This document shows, one piece after another, positions 32,801 through 41,208 of a stretch of 64,000 nucleotides of DNA. The translations under genes were made by a program, and so were the position numbers. The DNA is from Pseudomonas pisciculturae (GTDB lineage: Bacteria; Pseudomonadota; Gammaproteobacteria; Pseudomonadales; Pseudomonadaceae), in assembly GCF_015461805.1 (NCBI RefSeq), contig NZ_JACVZE010000007.1:310001-374000 (forward strand). The letters are read 5' to 3'. Within the stretch, counting starts at the first letter, position 1. Each line of letters opens with the position of its first letter. The notes beneath the pieces were generated by a model. That model saw only the letters and a list, made by a program, of their open reading frames with translations. It did no database searches and was not told where the DNA came from.

Positions 32801-35750
32801 GCAGGCCCAGAGCGTTACGCTCGGCATCGGGGAGGGCTTGTAGCACCGCGTTGTACAGGTCGGTTGCGCCGGACAGCTCGCCGCTGCTGTCTTGTGGGGT
32901 GTAACGCCCATCGGGTGAGCGCACCAGGATTCTTTTGATTCGTGCCTTGGGTTTGCCGATCGCATCCAAGAGGGGGCCTTCAGCCCCGGAACTCCTGATC
33001 TCGATGCGCACCTTTTTTCCTGCCCAACCGGGCAATTGCTCCAGGGAGTGCAAGGCCAGTCGGTGAGTGTCCAGACTGTCCGTCGAGTCGAGGTACAACC
33101 CGTCATAGGCGTGGTTCACCTTGGCTTCTTCTCGTAGCGATTGGGCCAACTCGGTCAAGCGCACGGGAACGTCACCCTGGTCGACTGCCTTGAGTTCCTG
33201 ACTGTTGGCGGTGTCCAGCAGTGCATCGGCTGCGCTGAGCGGCAGCCCAGGGGTGCTATCGACCAGTGCCTGCTGTCGAGCAGAGGTGGGCGTTTCCAGC
33301 TTCAGGTAACGGGAATTGAACAGTTCTACCCGATGGGATTGGGCCAGCCCGGCCAGTTTTTTCCTGAGTTTATGTGCGCGGTTTTCCAGGGAGGTGACCG
33401 GGTCGCCGAATGATTCCCCCAGCAGGGTTTTGCGCTGGGGTTCATTCAGCGCTTCCAGCAGGGTTTTCAGCAAATTACCGTTTTTCAACTGGGCTTCGCT
33501 AATTTGAACCACGCTGGCGTTGGTTTCGCCGGGCAACTGCCAGGTGGTTCTGCCTTCGGCGTCTACAAACTGCAGGGTCTTGGCTTTTGGCCATAGGTTC
33601 AGGTTGGCCAACAGGTGCAACTGAGACTGCGCATCGGCCCGTTTGTAAACCGCCGGATCATCGCTGTTCATTTGATCGATGAAGTCTTGCAGTGTCTGGT
33701 CGATCTGGAAGCGGTCAACGGTGTCGGTCAGCAAAGGGGGCGGCTGGTGTTGGTTGACGTACATCTTGCGCAGCGCGCCGTCGCCGGTGCCGCTGATGCG
33801 CCGGGCAGTGAGCAACTGTTCATCGCTGAGCCCGGCGGATTTTGGGCCTTGGCGTTTCATGAGGGTGGCGCTGTCCCAGCTCAGGGGCGTGTCCAGTTCG
33901 CTCATCCATGCGCCCTTGCCGTTGGTCAGCAGGGGCGAGCGGTAGGCGTCGGCCCGGGTGGGATGTTGAAGGTAGGGCTGCCCGGTGACAGGGTCCGTCT
34001 GTACAACCAACGGTTTGTCCGGGAGCAGCAGGATATTTTTACCGTTGTGGGCGTGCAGGCCCTGGGCGTTTGGGTAGGCGTGATCAGCCAATTTGATAGC
34101 GTGGGCGTAGGGCGCAAGATCTGGCTTCCAAAGTCGGGCCTTGCCGTTTGGCAGCGTGACGGGCTTGAGGCCATTGAAAAACGTGATGACTTCGGCAGGC
34201 AGCACGGCACGCAAGGCGCCAGCGGCCAACGGTGCGCCCGCGATGAACAGGCCCAATTGTAACCCTTGTTCCACGAATGACAGAAAATGCCCCCATGCCA
34301 CGGTCGCGTCGCCCACAGCCAAATCGATGACCCATTCAAAGACGTCATCGAGCATTTGATAGGCGGCGTAGCCGAGCATCAGCAGGCCCACGGGGGGAAC
34401 AAAGGGAGCGACGACCAGCGCTGCAATTTGCAGGATGGCCGAGGCGACTTTCTGCACGATGGCCCATCGCTCCCAGCGCACTCTCTGGTCGACACTGGCG
34501 GTGGACACTGCGACGACGCGAGCATCGTTGAACACCTTGCTGAGTTTCGTCTGAAACAGGTGCTTGAACAGATCCCCGCTGATGCTGGAGGCGCTGAACG
34601 ACAAATGCGGATTATCGATGGGCGTCTCGCGCCAGGAGGGCAGTGGGTCGCCGCGTGTATGCTCGTGCCAAGTGACTTTGGACAGCCTGCGATTGAGGTC
34701 GGCAAAAAAGGCGCCGCGGTCCTCATGATTGACGAAACGGCTGAAGAACTGCTGGTACTCAGCGTTGCGCAGGTTGTTGCCCAGTGCGGTCATGAAGTCG
34801 ACGAGCGTGGGGTATTGCTTGAGCGGCGCGTAAGGGTCGTCTGGGATATAGGCGATAACGCCTACGGGGTGACGGCTGCCGATGTTCTCGGCAAACAGAA
34901 CGATGCCGGTGAGGGCGGTGGACATGATGCTCAGGTTGTAACACCGCAGCGGGTAACCGGCACTTCGACTGTCGTCGCTGTCGAGCAGGCGCTGCAACAG
35001 TACGAAGGATTGATCATCGTGCAGATCGTCTTTCATCCAGGCCATTTGCACTGCGACGTGCAAGTCCGCTGCCTGACTTTGCTTGACCTTCAACTGCAGG
35101 CTCGCCATGGCCACTGAGTTTTTGAAATCAAAGAAGCGCTCAAGGTAGCGCTGGTACTGGGCGCCGATGTCCAGCTCCCGGCACAACGCGGTGAATTGTG
35201 CCACCGTGATCCGTGTGTTCAGTGAGGTGAGCCTGTCGAATTGCCCGGTGCTGGTGGGTTGGGTAATGAAGGCCGATTGCGCTTCAAATGCCTCGCCGTC
35301 TTCAAAGTTGTGCAGGGCGGCGTCGATCAATGACACCGTCCAGGTTCTTGCCGCGCCTGAGTGAACGGGGAACCAAGGTATCGTTTGGGGAATGTAGAGC
35401 CGCAGGTACGTGCTGTTGACATCAGTTTCGATGCCGAAGCGTTGCTTGAGCAGCTGCTGTAAAAGCGGCGCCCCGAAGTCTTGCGCCGATTTCAGCTCGG
35501 CCAGGGTCTGGTCAAGCAGCAGTTGTGCGTTCCAGGCGCTATTCATCCGTTTTTTCAGCAGGTCATGATCCTCGGAAGAAGCGGTTTTGTACCACCGTGG
35601 GAAGTCTGGCTTGACTGCGCTCAACGCTGCGCGCTTGTCAGGTGAGAGCTTGGGCAGCCAGTCGGGAACCGCTTGCGTGAGGATATCCAGATGCAGGTCT
35701 CGATAAGAGGACAGGTCCGGGAGCTGAATGGAGGAGGTGGGTTGGGTCAC
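29829..35750 (-). CDS. Giant dermonecrotic-toxin-N / leucine-rich-repeat protein without a visible catalytic C-terminus
   Basis: A 1973-residue protein, convergent with argR. Residues about 10-500 match what I know as the dermonecrotic toxin N-terminal (ToxA_N, DUF6543) region of Pseudomonas LRR proteins. Two hydrophobic segments at about 431-475 and 492-520 could enter membranes. About 520-1060 is a mixed linker. Three tandem modules of about 300 residues follow (about 1065-1345, 1346-1645, 1646-1945); each has a helical head with an AWRRE motif, a run of LRRs and a closing DLS.NPLS...QRTG segment. Relatives usually end in an NEL-type E3 ubiquitin ligase domain; here only about 27 residues follow the last module. 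The GTG at 35750 with AAAGG upstream is preferred over an ATG at 35921. Probable effector or toxin; activity unproven. Confidence 0.75.
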   Translation of the reverse strand: MTQPTSSIQLPDLSSYRDLHLDILTQAVPDWLPKLSPDKRAALSAVKPDFPRWYKTASSEDHDLLKKRMNSAWNAQLLLDQTLAELKSAQDFGAPLLQQLLKQRFGIETDVNSTYLRLYIPQTIPWFPVHSGAARTWTVSLIDAALHNFEDGEAFEAQSAFITQPTSTGQFDRLTSLNTRITVAQFTALCRELDIGAQYQRYLERFFDFKNSVAMASLQLKVKQSQAADLHVAVQMAWMKDDLHDDQSFVLLQRLLDSDDSRSAGYPLRCYNLSIMSTALTGIVLFAENIGSRHPVGVIAYIPDDPYAPLKQYPTLVDFMTALGNNLRNAEYQQFFSRFVNHEDRGAFFADLNRRLSKVTWHEHTRGDPLPSWRETPIDNPHLSFSASSISGDLFKHLFQTKLSKVFNDARVVAVSTASVDQRVRWERWAIVQKVASAILQIAALVVAPFVPPVGLLMLGYAAYQMLDDVFEWVIDLAVGDATVAWGHFLSFVEQGLQLGLFIAGAPLAAGALRAVLPAEVITFFNGLKPVTLPNGKARLWKPDLAPYAHAIKLADHAYPNAQGLHAHNGKNILLLPDKPLVVQTDPVTGQPYLQHPTRADAYRSPLLTNGKGAWMSELDTPLSWDSATLMKRQGPKSAGLSDEQLLTARRISGTGDGALRKMYVNQHQPPPLLTDTVDRFQIDQTLQDFIDQMNSDDPAVYKRADAQSQLHLLANLNLWPKAKTLQFVDAEGRTTWQLPGETNASVVQISEAQLKNGNLLKTLLEALNEPQRKTLLGESFGDPVTSLENRAHKLRKKLAGLAQSHRVELFNSRYLKLETPTSARQQALVDSTPGLPLSAADALLDTANSQELKAVDQGDVPVRLTELAQSLREEAKVNHAYDGLYLDSTDSLDTHRLALHSLEQLPGWAGKKVRIEIRSSGAEGPLLDAIGKPKARIKRILVRSPDGRYTPQDSSGELSGATDLYNAVLQALPDAERNALGLRIGQGPALRLALRAHALERAPLRTLITAEPARAPTDTRTHMRLLGMDNYPPAPAEQPNVQALARELYPAHTDAQIDEMILALDNHPGGAVPALTALRQEYRQLNHDMARWTEDTPRRYPGSEVTMGRQEYSDVRQNRVLFWRELLSAWRRETEIDAYFELPTQNGQRFKSRAVLFGDLPALQANFEHISYLELNGHQTVLNVDGFLRSFPNARHLSLVNAQLGQLPASLSAMPRLNTLVLSDCGITLTPDSLNALTAMSRLRTLDLYNNPLGLTPNIERMIDLRYLDLSETTISTVPVGLLSRASLELAVLSRNQITQLPSELFELPANTPTTFDLSGNPLSRATLEQVKSYYQRTGRYWDIDALAIDIQQVKTLFPDFSVNEVNRFIFGLPGTIEMGQIELARLEGEYAGLSDRLDAWAREAPAAQEQIRREDFKEELLACWRREGPLDVSSPQAIPTFALEGPQPLTGTFPSLDSGIFRHVSSLRLKGAQGPFPLESSLFFRGFPTLNHLYIEGYVMGDIPASLWDLPQLSSLRLPHCTITLSTESTASLATLSELRTLDVSHNPLGQLPDFGALPRLSTIGLEATGLTAIPDSLLTAVERQHVNLSYNLITQVPDSAFKLPDAVTASFDLSHNPLSRAALAQIKRHCQRTGEHWRVDAPAAPRGRIQALYPTFTESEANSFFFELPGDLDAAEPAIGQLEAEYAQLRTDLEEWVVNVPERHPVMDAPLDEQTRAQDQLNRRAFKALLEEAWRREIELDDNNDSFGPTHKLALEVPILGELPELSARFDHVTTIDLEGNGTTTRIDGLLKCFPKLKSLVITRFSLGDIPLTALSLTELNALSLTESAIHLTPTSVDALSGMRNLQYLDLGGNLLGLTPDVSQLSELEVLHLPDTDITEMPSGLVALRELRTLDLSDNLIEEIPAGFLQLATQLDAASDLSGNPLSASSLDILRQYYVQTGDDLAVAAAGLDANGNPLVVRGSPVPMEE
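29916..32558 (-). repeat. Three tandem LRR modules inside the giant gene
   Basis: The coding repeats are protein-level repeats of 297 and 309 residues spacing, judged by the closing motif (FDLSGNPLSRATLEQ, FDLSHNPLSRAALAQ, SDLSGNPLSASSLDI). They are diverged, so the duplication is old rather than recent. Confidence 0.75.
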
Positions 35751-35913
35751 GGGAGAACGCCTTTGTGTGATGAACAGGCGTGAGAGCAGAACAATTTCGA
35801 CCGCCCGACCGGGGGTAGATAGATAGCCGGCCACCCCTTGCGTGGCAGCTATCCTGCTGAACACCTGCCGCTGCGACGCCGCAGCGTTTAAACTGCGCCA
35901 TTGCGACGGTATT

Positions 35914-35980
35914 TGTCGCATTGGCGTAAACCCGCCAAAATCGCGGGTTGGCGCTATAAGAAGTTGTCGCTTGGCGGCAA
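35914..35980 (+). promoter_or_regulatory. ArgR half-sites upstream of aruC
   Basis: Two exact TGTCGC-N8-AA sites at 35914-35929 and 35965-35980, 51 bp apart, plus an inverted GCGAC at 35903, making TGCGAC-N7-GTCGCA. They lie 79-145 bp before the aruC start and 164-230 bp before the GTG of the divergent giant gene. Confidence 0.7.
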
Positions 35981-36058
35981 GGCCGCGCTGAAAACTGTCC
36001 TTACAATCCCTGCATCGCCCGCCATGTCCAGGCAGGCGTTCCTCTTCAGGAGACTCCG

Positions 36059-37279
36059 ATGTCCGTTGAGCAAGCCCCGGTGCAACGTGCCGATTTCGAC
36101 CAGGTCATGGTGCCTAACTACGCACCGGCTGCATTCATTCCTGTACGTGGCGAAGGTTCGCGCGTGTGGGACCAGGCGGGTCGCGAGCTGATCGACTTTG
36201 CCGGCGGCATCGCGGTCAACGTATTGGGCCATGCCCACCCGGCGCTGGTCGGTGCACTGACCGAACAGGCCAACAAGCTGTGGCACGTCTCTAACGTGTT
36301 CACCAATGAGCCGGCCCTGCGCCTGGCCCATAAGCTGATCGACGCCACGTTTGCCGAGCGTGTGTTCTTCTGCAACTCTGGCGCCGAAGCCAACGAGGCC
36401 GCGTTCAAGCTGGCCCGTCGTGTGGCGTTCGACCGTTTCGGCACTGAGAAGTACGAGATCATCGCTGCGCTCAACAGCTTCCATGGCCGTACCCTGTTCA
36501 CCGTTAACGTCGGTGGCCAGTCCAAGTATTCCGATGGTTTCGGCCCTAAAATCACCGGTATCACCCACGTGCCTTATAACGACTTGGCTGCGCTGAAAGC
36601 GGCCGTGTCGGACAAGACCTGCGCCGTGGTGCTGGAGCCGATCCAGGGCGAAGGCGGCGTATTACCCGCCGAGTTGGCGTACTTGCAAGGTGCTCGCGAC
36701 CTGTGTGACGCCAATAACGCGCTGCTGGTGTTCGACGAAGTGCAGACCGGCATGGGTCGTAGCGGCCACCTGTTTGCCTACCAGCATTACGGCGTGGTGC
36801 CAGACATCCTCACCAGCGCCAAGAGCCTGGGCGGTGGTTTCCCGATCGCAGCGATGCTCACCACTGAAGCGCTGGCCAAGCATTTGGTAGTCGGCACCCA
36901 CGGCACCACGTACGGCGGCAACCCGCTGGCGTGCGCAGTGGCCGAAGCTGTGATCGACGTGATCAACACCCCTGAAGTGCTGGCGGGCGTGAATGCCAAG
37001 CATGATCAGTTCAAGTCGCGCCTGGAGCAGATCGGCAAGCAGTACGGCATCTTCACCGAAGTGCGCGGCATGGGCCTGCTGATCGGTTGCGTGCTGAGCG
37101 ATGCGTTCAAGGGCAAGGCCAAGGACGTGTTCAACGCGGCCGAGAAAGAAAACCTGATGATCCTGCAAGCCGGCCCGGACGTGGTGCGTTTTGCGCCGAG
37201 TCTGGTGGTGGATGAGGCGGATATCACTGAAGGTTTGGATCGTTTTGAGCGTGCGGTAAAAACCCTTACACAAGCCTGA
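36059..37279 (+). CDS. aruC: N-succinylornithine aminotransferase (acetylornithine/succinylornithine transaminase)
   Basis: PLP enzyme of the AST arginine pathway; transfers the delta-amino group of N2-succinylornithine to 2-oxoglutarate. It has 406 residues of class III aminotransferase type. PLP lysine in ILTSAKSLGGGFPIAAM (about 255-271), LLVFDEVQTGMGRSG with the PLP Asp, and FCNSGAEANEAAFKLAR phosphate-binding loop. RBS AGGAG before the ATG at 36059. Regulated by ArgR if the upstream sites act. A REPIN separates it from aruF. Confidence 0.95.
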   Translation: MSVEQAPVQRADFDQVMVPNYAPAAFIPVRGEGSRVWDQAGRELIDFAGGIAVNVLGHAHPALVGALTEQANKLWHVSNVFTNEPALRLAHKLIDATFAERVFFCNSGAEANEAAFKLARRVAFDRFGTEKYEIIAALNSFHGRTLFTVNVGGQSKYSDGFGPKITGITHVPYNDLAALKAAVSDKTCAVVLEPIQGEGGVLPAELAYLQGARDLCDANNALLVFDEVQTGMGRSGHLFAYQHYGVVPDILTSAKSLGGGFPIAAMLTTEALAKHLVVGTHGTTYGGNPLACAVAEAVIDVINTPEVLAGVNAKHDQFKSRLEQIGKQYGIFTEVRGMGLLIGCVLSDAFKGKAKDVFNAAEKENLMILQAGPDVVRFAPSLVVDEADITEGLDRFERAVKTLTQA

Positions 37280-37310
37280 TACACATTTGTCTGCCGGACT
37301 CGGTAAAAAA

Positions 37311-37415
37311 TGTGGGAGGGGGCTTGCTCCCGATAGCGGTGGATCAGTCACCTGATTTATCAACTGACAGACTGCTATCGGGGGCAAGTCGAATCGTCGC
37401 ACCGCCCCTCCCACA
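37311..37415. repeat. Chimeric REPIN between aruC and aruF
   Basis: The left unit is the common TGTGGGAGGGGGCTTGCTCC type. The right unit begins GGGGGCAAG but continues TCGAATCGTCGCACCGCCCC before CTCCCACA, giving 16-17 extra bases that belong to another REP class. Its inner spacer is almost identical to that of the REPIN at 41054-41143. Confidence 0.85.
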
Positions 37416-37487
37416 TTGGGAACTGTGTTGTTCCTGATCTTTCCGGCATCTTTTTCCTATGAGTTTTTCGAGTTAAGGAGTGACACC

Positions 37488-38507
37488 ATGCTGGTGATGC
37501 GCCCCGCGCAAATGGCTGATCTGGGCGAGGTACAGCGTCTGGCTGCGGACAGCCCGATTGGTGTGACTTCCTTGCCGGATGATGTCGAACGCCTCAGCGA
37601 CAAGATCGCTGCCAGCGAAGCGTCCTTCGCGGCCGAGGTGAGTTTCAACGGTGAAGAGAGCTACTTCTTTGTGCTCGAAGACACCGAGACCGGCAAGCTC
37701 GCCGGCTGCTCGGCCATCGTTGCGTCGGCCGGTTACTCGGAACCCTTCTACAGTTTTCGTAATGAGACCTTCGTGCACGCCTCCCGCGAGCTGAAGATCC
37801 ATAACAAGATTCACGTGCTTTCCCAGTGCCACGACCTCACCGGCAACAGCCTGCTCACCAGTTTCTACGTGGTGCCTGAGCTGGTCGGCTCGCCGTGGTC
37901 GGAACTCAATTCCCGTGGCCGCCTGCTGTTTGTCGCCAGCCACCCCGAGCGCTTTGCCGACTCGGTGGTGACCGAGATCGTCGGCTACAGCGACGAGAAC
38001 GGTGACTCGCCGTTCTGGGACGCCATCGGTCGCAACTTCTTCGACCTCAACTACGCCGCCGCCGAGCGCCTGTGCGGGCTCAAAAGCCGCACCTTCCTCG
38101 CCGAGCTGATGCCGCATTACCCGATCTATGTGCCGTTGCTGCCTGACGAAGCCCAAGAGGCAATGGGCCAGGTGCACCCGCGTGCGCAGATCACTTTCGA
38201 CATCCTCATGCGCGAAGGCTTCGAGACCGACCACTACATCGACATCTTCGACGGTGGCCCAACGCTGCATGCACGGGTGTCGGGCATTCGCTCGATTGCC
38301 CAGAGCCGCGTGGTGCCGGTGAAGATCGGCGAGATGGTCAAGGGCGGCGGCCGTCAGTACCTGGTGAGCAATGCGTCGTTGCAGGACTACCGCGCGGTGA
38401 TGCTGGACCTGGACTATGCGCCGGGTAAACCGGTGACCTTGGACCTGGCCGCCGCCGAAGCGCTGGGTGTTGGCGAAGGCGCGAGCGTGCGTCTGGTCGC
38501 GGTTTAA
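37488..38507 (+). CDS. aruF: Arginine/ornithine N-succinyltransferase, alpha subunit
   Basis: First step of the AST pathway: succinyl-CoA + arginine to N2-succinylarginine, with AruG. It has 339 residues of the AstA fold; the motifs MLVMRPAQMADL at the start, ELMPHYPIYVPLLP and QVHPRAQITFDILMREGF match AstA. The ATG at 37488 has TAAGGAG in front. It is paralogous to AruG next door (shared ...SPFWxxxGRxFF and F.AELMP.xP motifs). Confidence 0.95.
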   Translation: MLVMRPAQMADLGEVQRLAADSPIGVTSLPDDVERLSDKIAASEASFAAEVSFNGEESYFFVLEDTETGKLAGCSAIVASAGYSEPFYSFRNETFVHASRELKIHNKIHVLSQCHDLTGNSLLTSFYVVPELVGSPWSELNSRGRLLFVASHPERFADSVVTEIVGYSDENGDSPFWDAIGRNFFDLNYAAAERLCGLKSRTFLAELMPHYPIYVPLLPDEAQEAMGQVHPRAQITFDILMREGFETDHYIDIFDGGPTLHARVSGIRSIAQSRVVPVKIGEMVKGGGRQYLVSNASLQDYRAVMLDLDYAPGKPVTLDLAAAEALGVGEGASVRLVAV

Positions 38508-38560
38508 AGAATTGAGTTTCGCGGGTGGCTGCCAAACAGCGGCCCGTATGAGGAGATAGC

Positions 38561-39586
38561 ATGATCGTTCGTCCTGTACGCAGCAGCGATTTACCCGCCC
38601 TGATTGACCTGGCGCGCAGCACCGGCACCGGCCTCACCACCTTGCCGGCCAACGAAGAGCGCCTGACCCACCGGGTTGGCTGGGCCGAGAAAACCTTTCG
38701 CGGCGACGCCGGGCGCGGCGATGCCGACTACCTGTTCGTGCTGGAAAACGACGAAGGCCGTGTGGTGGGGATTTCCGCCATCGCTGGCGCCGTTGGTCTG
38801 CGTGAGCCTTGGTACAACTTCCGGGTGGGCCTGACGGTCAGCGCTTCCCAGGAGCTGAACATCTACCGCGAGATCCCGACGCTGTTTTTGGCCAACGACC
38901 TCACCGGCAATTCCGAGTTGTGCTCGTTGTTCCTGCACGCCGATTACCGCACCGGCCTTAACGGTCGCATGCTGGCCAAGGCGCGCATGTTGTTTATCGC
39001 GGAGTTCCCGCAGTTGTTTGGCAACAAGATCATTGCCGAGATGCGTGGTGTGTCTAACGACGCCGGGCGCTCGCCGTTCTGGGAGAGCCTGGGCCGGCAC
39101 TTCTTCAAGATGGAGTTCAGCCAGGCCGACTACCTCACTGGCGTGGGCAACAAGGCGTTTATCGCCGAGCTGATGCCGAAGTTTCCGCTCTACAGCTGCT
39201 TCCTGTCTGAAGACGCGCGCAACGTGATCGGCAAGGTCCACCCCGATACCGAGCCCGCGCTGAGCATGCTCAAGAGTGAAGGGTTCAGCTACCAGGGTTA
39301 TGTCGATATCTTCGACGCGGGCCCGGCGGTTGAGTGTGAAACCAGCAAGATCCGCGCGGTGCGCGATAGCCAGTCGCTGGTACTGGCCATCGGCACGCCG
39401 GGGGACGACGCCACGCCGTTCCTGATCCATAACCGCAAGCGCGAGGAGTGCCGCATTACGGCCGCTCCGGCCCGTCTGGCGGCAGGCACCTTGGTGGTCG
39501 ACCCGCAGACCGCCAAGCGCCTGCAACTGGTGGTGGGTGATCAAGTGCGTGCTGTTCCGTTGTCTGCTGCCCGGGAGTCGAAGTAA
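38561..39586 (+). CDS. aruG: Arginine N-succinyltransferase, beta subunit
   Basis: Partner of AruF, 341 residues, same AstA fold (MIVRPVRSSDLPALIDLA, SPFWESLGRHFF, FIAELMPKFPLYSCFL). Stop TAA shares its last A with the aruD ATG (TAATG), so AruG and AruD are translationally coupled. The gap after aruF is 53 bp with a GAGGAG site. Confidence 0.95.
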   Translation: MIVRPVRSSDLPALIDLARSTGTGLTTLPANEERLTHRVGWAEKTFRGDAGRGDADYLFVLENDEGRVVGISAIAGAVGLREPWYNFRVGLTVSASQELNIYREIPTLFLANDLTGNSELCSLFLHADYRTGLNGRMLAKARMLFIAEFPQLFGNKIIAEMRGVSNDAGRSPFWESLGRHFFKMEFSQADYLTGVGNKAFIAELMPKFPLYSCFLSEDARNVIGKVHPDTEPALSMLKSEGFSYQGYVDIFDAGPAVECETSKIRAVRDSQSLVLAIGTPGDDATPFLIHNRKREECRITAAPARLAAGTLVVDPQTAKRLQLVVGDQVRAVPLSAARESK

Positions 39587-41052
39587 TGAATTCGTTGTAT
39601 ATCGCAGGTAGCTGGCTGGCTGGCCAGGGTGAGCTGTTTGAATCGCGCAACCCGGTGACCCAGCACGTGCTGTGGGCTGGCAATGGCGCCACCGCTGAGC
39701 AGGTCGAGTCCGCCGTTCAGGCTGCGCGCCAGGCATTCCCGGCGTGGGCCAAGCGCTCGCTGGAAGAACGCATCAGCGTGCTGGAAACCTTCGCCGCTAC
39801 CCTGAAAAAGCGCGCTGACGAAATCGCCCGCTGCATCGGTGAAGAGACTGGCAAGCCCCTGTGGGAGTCGGCCACTGAAGTCACCAGCATGGCCAACAAG
39901 ATCGCTATTTCGGTGCAAAGCTACCGCGAACGTACGGGCGAGAAAAGCGGCCCGTTGGGCGACGCCACCGCCGTGTTGCGCCACAAACCTCACGGTGTGG
40001 TGGCGGTGTTTGGCCCGTATAACTTCCCAGGTCACTTGCCCAACGGGCATATCGTGCCGGCGCTGTTGGCGGGCAATACCGTACTGTTCAAGCCGAGCGA
40101 GTTGACCCCCAAAGTCGCCGAGCTGACCGTGCAATGCTGGATCGAAGCCGGTTTGCCGGCAGGCGTGCTGAACCTGCTGCAAGGCGCACGGGAAACCGGT
40201 ATCGCCCTGGCGGCCAACCCTGGGATCGACGGGTTGTTCTTCACCGGTTCCAGCCGTACCGGCAACCATCTGCACCAGCAATTTTCCGGGCGCCCAGACA
40301 AAATCCTGGCCCTGGAAATGGGTGGAAATAACCCGCTGGTGGTGGACGAAGTCGCGGATGTGGACGCCGCTGTCTACACCATCATCCAGTCCGCATTTAT
40401 TTCCGCTGGCCAGCGTTGCACCTGTGCCCGCCGCCTGTTGGTGCCGGAAGGCGCTTGGGGCGATGCGTTGCTGACGCGCCTGGTGGCGGTCAGCGTGGCG
40501 ATTGAAGTTGGCGCGTTCGACCAGCAACCGGCGCCGTTCATGGGCTCGGTGATTTCCCTCGCGGCGGCCAAAGCCTTGATGGACGCCCAGGAATTGATGT
40601 TGGCCAACGGCGCCGTGGCGCTGCTGGAAATGACCCAGCCCCAGGATCAGGCGGCGTTGCTGACCCCCGGCATCATCGACGTGACCGGCGTGACCGAGCG
40701 CGAAGACGAAGAACTGTTCGGCCCGCTGTTGCAGGTGATTCGCTACGCTGATTTCGAGGCGGCCATCGCCGAGGCCAACAACACCCAGTACGGCCTGGCC
40801 GCAGGCTTGTTGTCGGATTCCGAAGCGCGTTACCAACAGTTCTGGCTGGAAAGCCGTGCGGGCATCGTCAACTGGAACAAACAACTGACCGGCGCCGCGA
40901 GTACCGCGCCGTTTGGTGGGGTAGGGGCCTCGGGCAATCATCGCGCCAGTGCGTATTACGCGGCGGATTATTGTGCGTATCCGGTGGCGTCGTTGGAAAC
41001 ACCCAGTCTGGTAGTGCCTGCCACCCTGACCCCAGGGATAACACTGAGCTAA
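39586..41052 (+). CDS. aruD: N-succinylglutamate 5-semialdehyde dehydrogenase
   Basis: NAD-dependent fourth step of the AST pathway. It has 488 residues of aldehyde dehydrogenase fold: cofactor motif VVAVFGPYNFPGHLPNGH, FFTGSSRTG, catalytic Glu in LALEMGGNNPLVV, catalytic Cys in SAGQRCTCARRLLV, and EDEELFGPLLQV. A REPIN begins two bases past its stop, so the 3' end of this part of the message is probably folded. Confidence 0.95.
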   Translation: MNSLYIAGSWLAGQGELFESRNPVTQHVLWAGNGATAEQVESAVQAARQAFPAWAKRSLEERISVLETFAATLKKRADEIARCIGEETGKPLWESATEVTSMANKIAISVQSYRERTGEKSGPLGDATAVLRHKPHGVVAVFGPYNFPGHLPNGHIVPALLAGNTVLFKPSELTPKVAELTVQCWIEAGLPAGVLNLLQGARETGIALAANPGIDGLFFTGSSRTGNHLHQQFSGRPDKILALEMGGNNPLVVDEVADVDAAVYTIIQSAFISAGQRCTCARRLLVPEGAWGDALLTRLVAVSVAIEVGAFDQQPAPFMGSVISLAAAKALMDAQELMLANGAVALLEMTQPQDQAALLTPGIIDVTGVTEREDEELFGPLLQVIRYADFEAAIAEANNTQYGLAAGLLSDSEARYQQFWLESRAGIVNWNKQLTGAASTAPFGGVGASGNHRASAYYAADYCAYPVASLETPSLVVPATLTPGITLS

Positions 41053-41053
41053 A

Positions 41054-41143
41054 TGTGGGAGGGGGCTTGCTCCCGATGGCGGTGTGTCAGTCACCTGATT
41101 TATCAACTGACAAACTGCTATCGGGAGCAAGCCCCCTCCCACA
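41054..41143. repeat. REPIN between aruD and aruB
   Basis: TGTGGGAGGGGGCTTGCTCC at the left and the inverted GGGAGCAAGCCCCCTCCCAC at the right. The spacer TCAGTCACCTGATTTATCAA is shared with the REPIN at 37311. Confidence 0.9.
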
Positions 41144-41208
41144 CTTGATTTGTGGTGTGTTCAAGCAATTTGAAGCCTATAAAAACAGATGTTCGTGGAG
41201 CCTCGCCG

